From positions 62,001-126,000 of the forward strand of contig NZ_JAUFPS010000017.1 in assembly GCF_030409315.1 (NCBI RefSeq): a stretch of DNA of 64,000 bases. Direction: 5' to 3'. Each line of letters begins with the position of its first letter. Position 1 is the first letter of the stretch. Source of the stretch: Mucilaginibacter flavus. GTDB lineage: Bacteria; Bacteroidota; Bacteroidia; Sphingobacteriales; Sphingobacteriaceae. This document shows, one piece after another, positions 62,716 through 64,000 of this stretch. Position numbers and translations under genes: made by a program. The notes below the pieces were generated by a model that saw nothing but the letters and a program-made list of their open reading frames with translations, made no database searches and was not told where the DNA came from.

Positions 62716-63741
62716 TTAAAGATTTGCCAAGAATTCCATTGTATCAATACCATCGGCATAATCCCATAACGCGGGTTGCTGGCTTTGGCCAAACGGCACT
62801 ACCTGGTTAGGTACGTTGATAGACTTGTTACTTACAATGCACTGTATGTTTTCGCTTTGGTCCTGTAATGTTTTTTGTGCCGATGCCAGATCGTCATAAT
62901 AGCTAAAATACACTACCGAAAGGGGCGAAGCCAGTCTTTCATATTCTGTTACCATTAAAAATCCATTATCCAGGTGTTTAACGCTGTTTACAAGATAAAT
63001 AGATTTATTATAGTCGTAATTGTTATTGTATTTATGGTGATGGATGATGGTTTTATAATGCTCTATGGATTCAAAAAAGAAATTGAAGTTATAATCCTTA
63101 GGCACCAAAAGTTTGCTTACGTTACGGCAGCCTAAACCGTAATAATCAAAAATATCATGCCCCAAAGCGGATAGTTCTTCGGTAGTTTCGTCACCGGTGA
63201 GCATTGCAACGCTGTTGCGGTTTTTACGGATTATGTTGGGTACCTTGCCAAAATAATAATCAAAATAACGCGAACTGTTGTTACTGCCTGTTGCTATAAT
63301 AGCGTCAAAATCTGCCAGGCGTTCTACAAAGCTGAATTTATCGGCAAAACTATCATCGATGGTTATTAATTTTTGCAAAACAGCTTTAATGAGGCGGGCA
63401 TCTTGTGATGAAGCTTTGATTAAAGCCTGGTTGCCAGATGCCAGTACGCAAAGTACATCATGAAAACCTACCAACGGGATATTGCCCGCCAATATTAAAC
63501 CAACTTTTTTATCGCGGGTAGCCCCATCAAGTTTGTATCTGGTTAACCAGGTTTGCAAATCGGCCTCATTAAGCATTTTGCCAATGGCGGTAACGGCTTG
63601 CAAAACACTTTCGGGTGTAAACCAGGCGTTGTGATATTGTTCGTCGTTAATAATGGCCATCAGCTGCGCATCGGGCTGGGTAAGCTGCGTTCCTAAGGTT
63701 GAAAATGAATTTATTGTACTTTTTATATTAATTTTTGACAT
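62716..63741 (-). CDS. LuxC-like acyl-CoA reductase
   Basis: The 341-residue protein has GLILAGNIPLVGFHDVLCVLA and YYGLGCRNVSKLLVP, the nucleotide-binding and catalytic Cys regions of the LuxC acyl-CoA/acyl-protein reductase family. It reduces an acyl group to an aldehyde. It is divergent from a 4Fe-4S ferredoxin, the usual neighbour in Bacteroidota. Confidence 0.85.
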   Translation of the reverse strand: MSKINIKSTINSFSTLGTQLTQPDAQLMAIINDEQYHNAWFTPESVLQAVTAIGKMLNEADLQTWLTRYKLDGATRDKKVGLILAGNIPLVGFHDVLCVLASGNQALIKASSQDARLIKAVLQKLITIDDSFADKFSFVERLADFDAIIATGSNNSSRYFDYYFGKVPNIIRKNRNSVAMLTGDETTEELSALGHDIFDYYGLGCRNVSKLLVPKDYNFNFFFESIEHYKTIIHHHKYNNNYDYNKSIYLVNSVKHLDNGFLMVTEYERLASPLSVVYFSYYDDLASAQKTLQDQSENIQCIVSNKSINVPNQVVPFGQSQQPALWDYADGIDTMEFLANL

Positions 63742-63781
63742 ATATATGGTAAGGAGTTAAACCCTTAAACTGTTTTTTTGT

Positions 63782-63789
63782 TATATTTG
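63782..63789 (+). promoter_or_regulatory. Bacteroidota -7 motif before the ferredoxin
   Basis: TATATTTG is a perfect TAnnTTTG element, 53 bp before the ferredoxin start in the divergent spacer. No clear -33 TTTG at the right distance. Confidence 0.5.
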
Positions 63790-63800
63790 TACGCTTGTAA

Positions 63801-64000
<200 letters not shown>

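Overview
The window looks like a chromosome segment of a Bacteroidota bacterium, most likely Sphingobacteriaceae and close to Mucilaginibacter or Pedobacter. The evidence is AT-leaning DNA, few Shine-Dalgarno sequences, promoter motifs of the TTTG / TAnnTTTG type, secreted glycoside hydrolases, and family-typical genes: a GlmU-like TIGR03991 protein, DUF3822 beside rsmD, type B ribosomal protein L31, futalosine-pathway MqnC, and LuxC-like reductase beside a ferredoxin. The genus is an inference from gene content; no database search was possible.

Layout. 1-4230: the tail of a GH2 enzyme, then a secreted GH42 beta-galactosidase and a GH39 beta-xylosidase-like enzyme. 4420-4492: an intact tRNA-Lys(CTT) on the minus strand. 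4454-20593: a 16.1-kb integrative element bounded by 39-bp direct copies of the tRNA 5' half. Its integrase lies beside the left end, and TGCGTCA repeats at both ends look like integrase arm sites. It carries a 1625-residue single-chain Type ISP restriction-modification enzyme, a primase-helicase-like replication protein, a transglutaminase-like protein, a small XRE repressor, a serine recombinase, an HTH-ImmA metallopeptidase with an unknown partner, and a compact four-gene cassette ending in a basic-tailed protein and a TIR/deoxyribosyltransferase-like protein. No conjugation or mobilisation genes are visible.

20660-45000 is housekeeping chromosome: YbiT-like ABC-F, pyrE, coaD, two Nudix enzymes, a DeoR regulator, rsmD, a RecD-like helicase, the iscA/iscU/iscS genes, mce, rpmE2, tpiA, prmA, an Rrf2 regulator with its probable target, scpB and mqnC. 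45030-58050 mixes a DUF5597 beta-galactosidase-like enzyme, an M1 peptidase, two tandem Cys-motif proteins, an Lgt-like protein overlapping a Tes/MJ0619-like radical SAM enzyme and followed by twin small membrane proteins, Ppx/GppA, an ABC-2 exporter and a sialidase-fold protein. 58076-64000 has two membrane proteins, dnaJ, grpE, ftsE, a LuxC-like reductase and the start of a ferredoxin.

The points most worth following are the integrative element (its tRNA 5'-side insertion, arm sites, shared operator, ISP enzyme and candidate defence cassette) and the chromosomal Lgt-like plus radical SAM cluster. Intergenic spacers are unusually rich in hairpins built from short repeated words, and there is one MITE-like element without a transposase.
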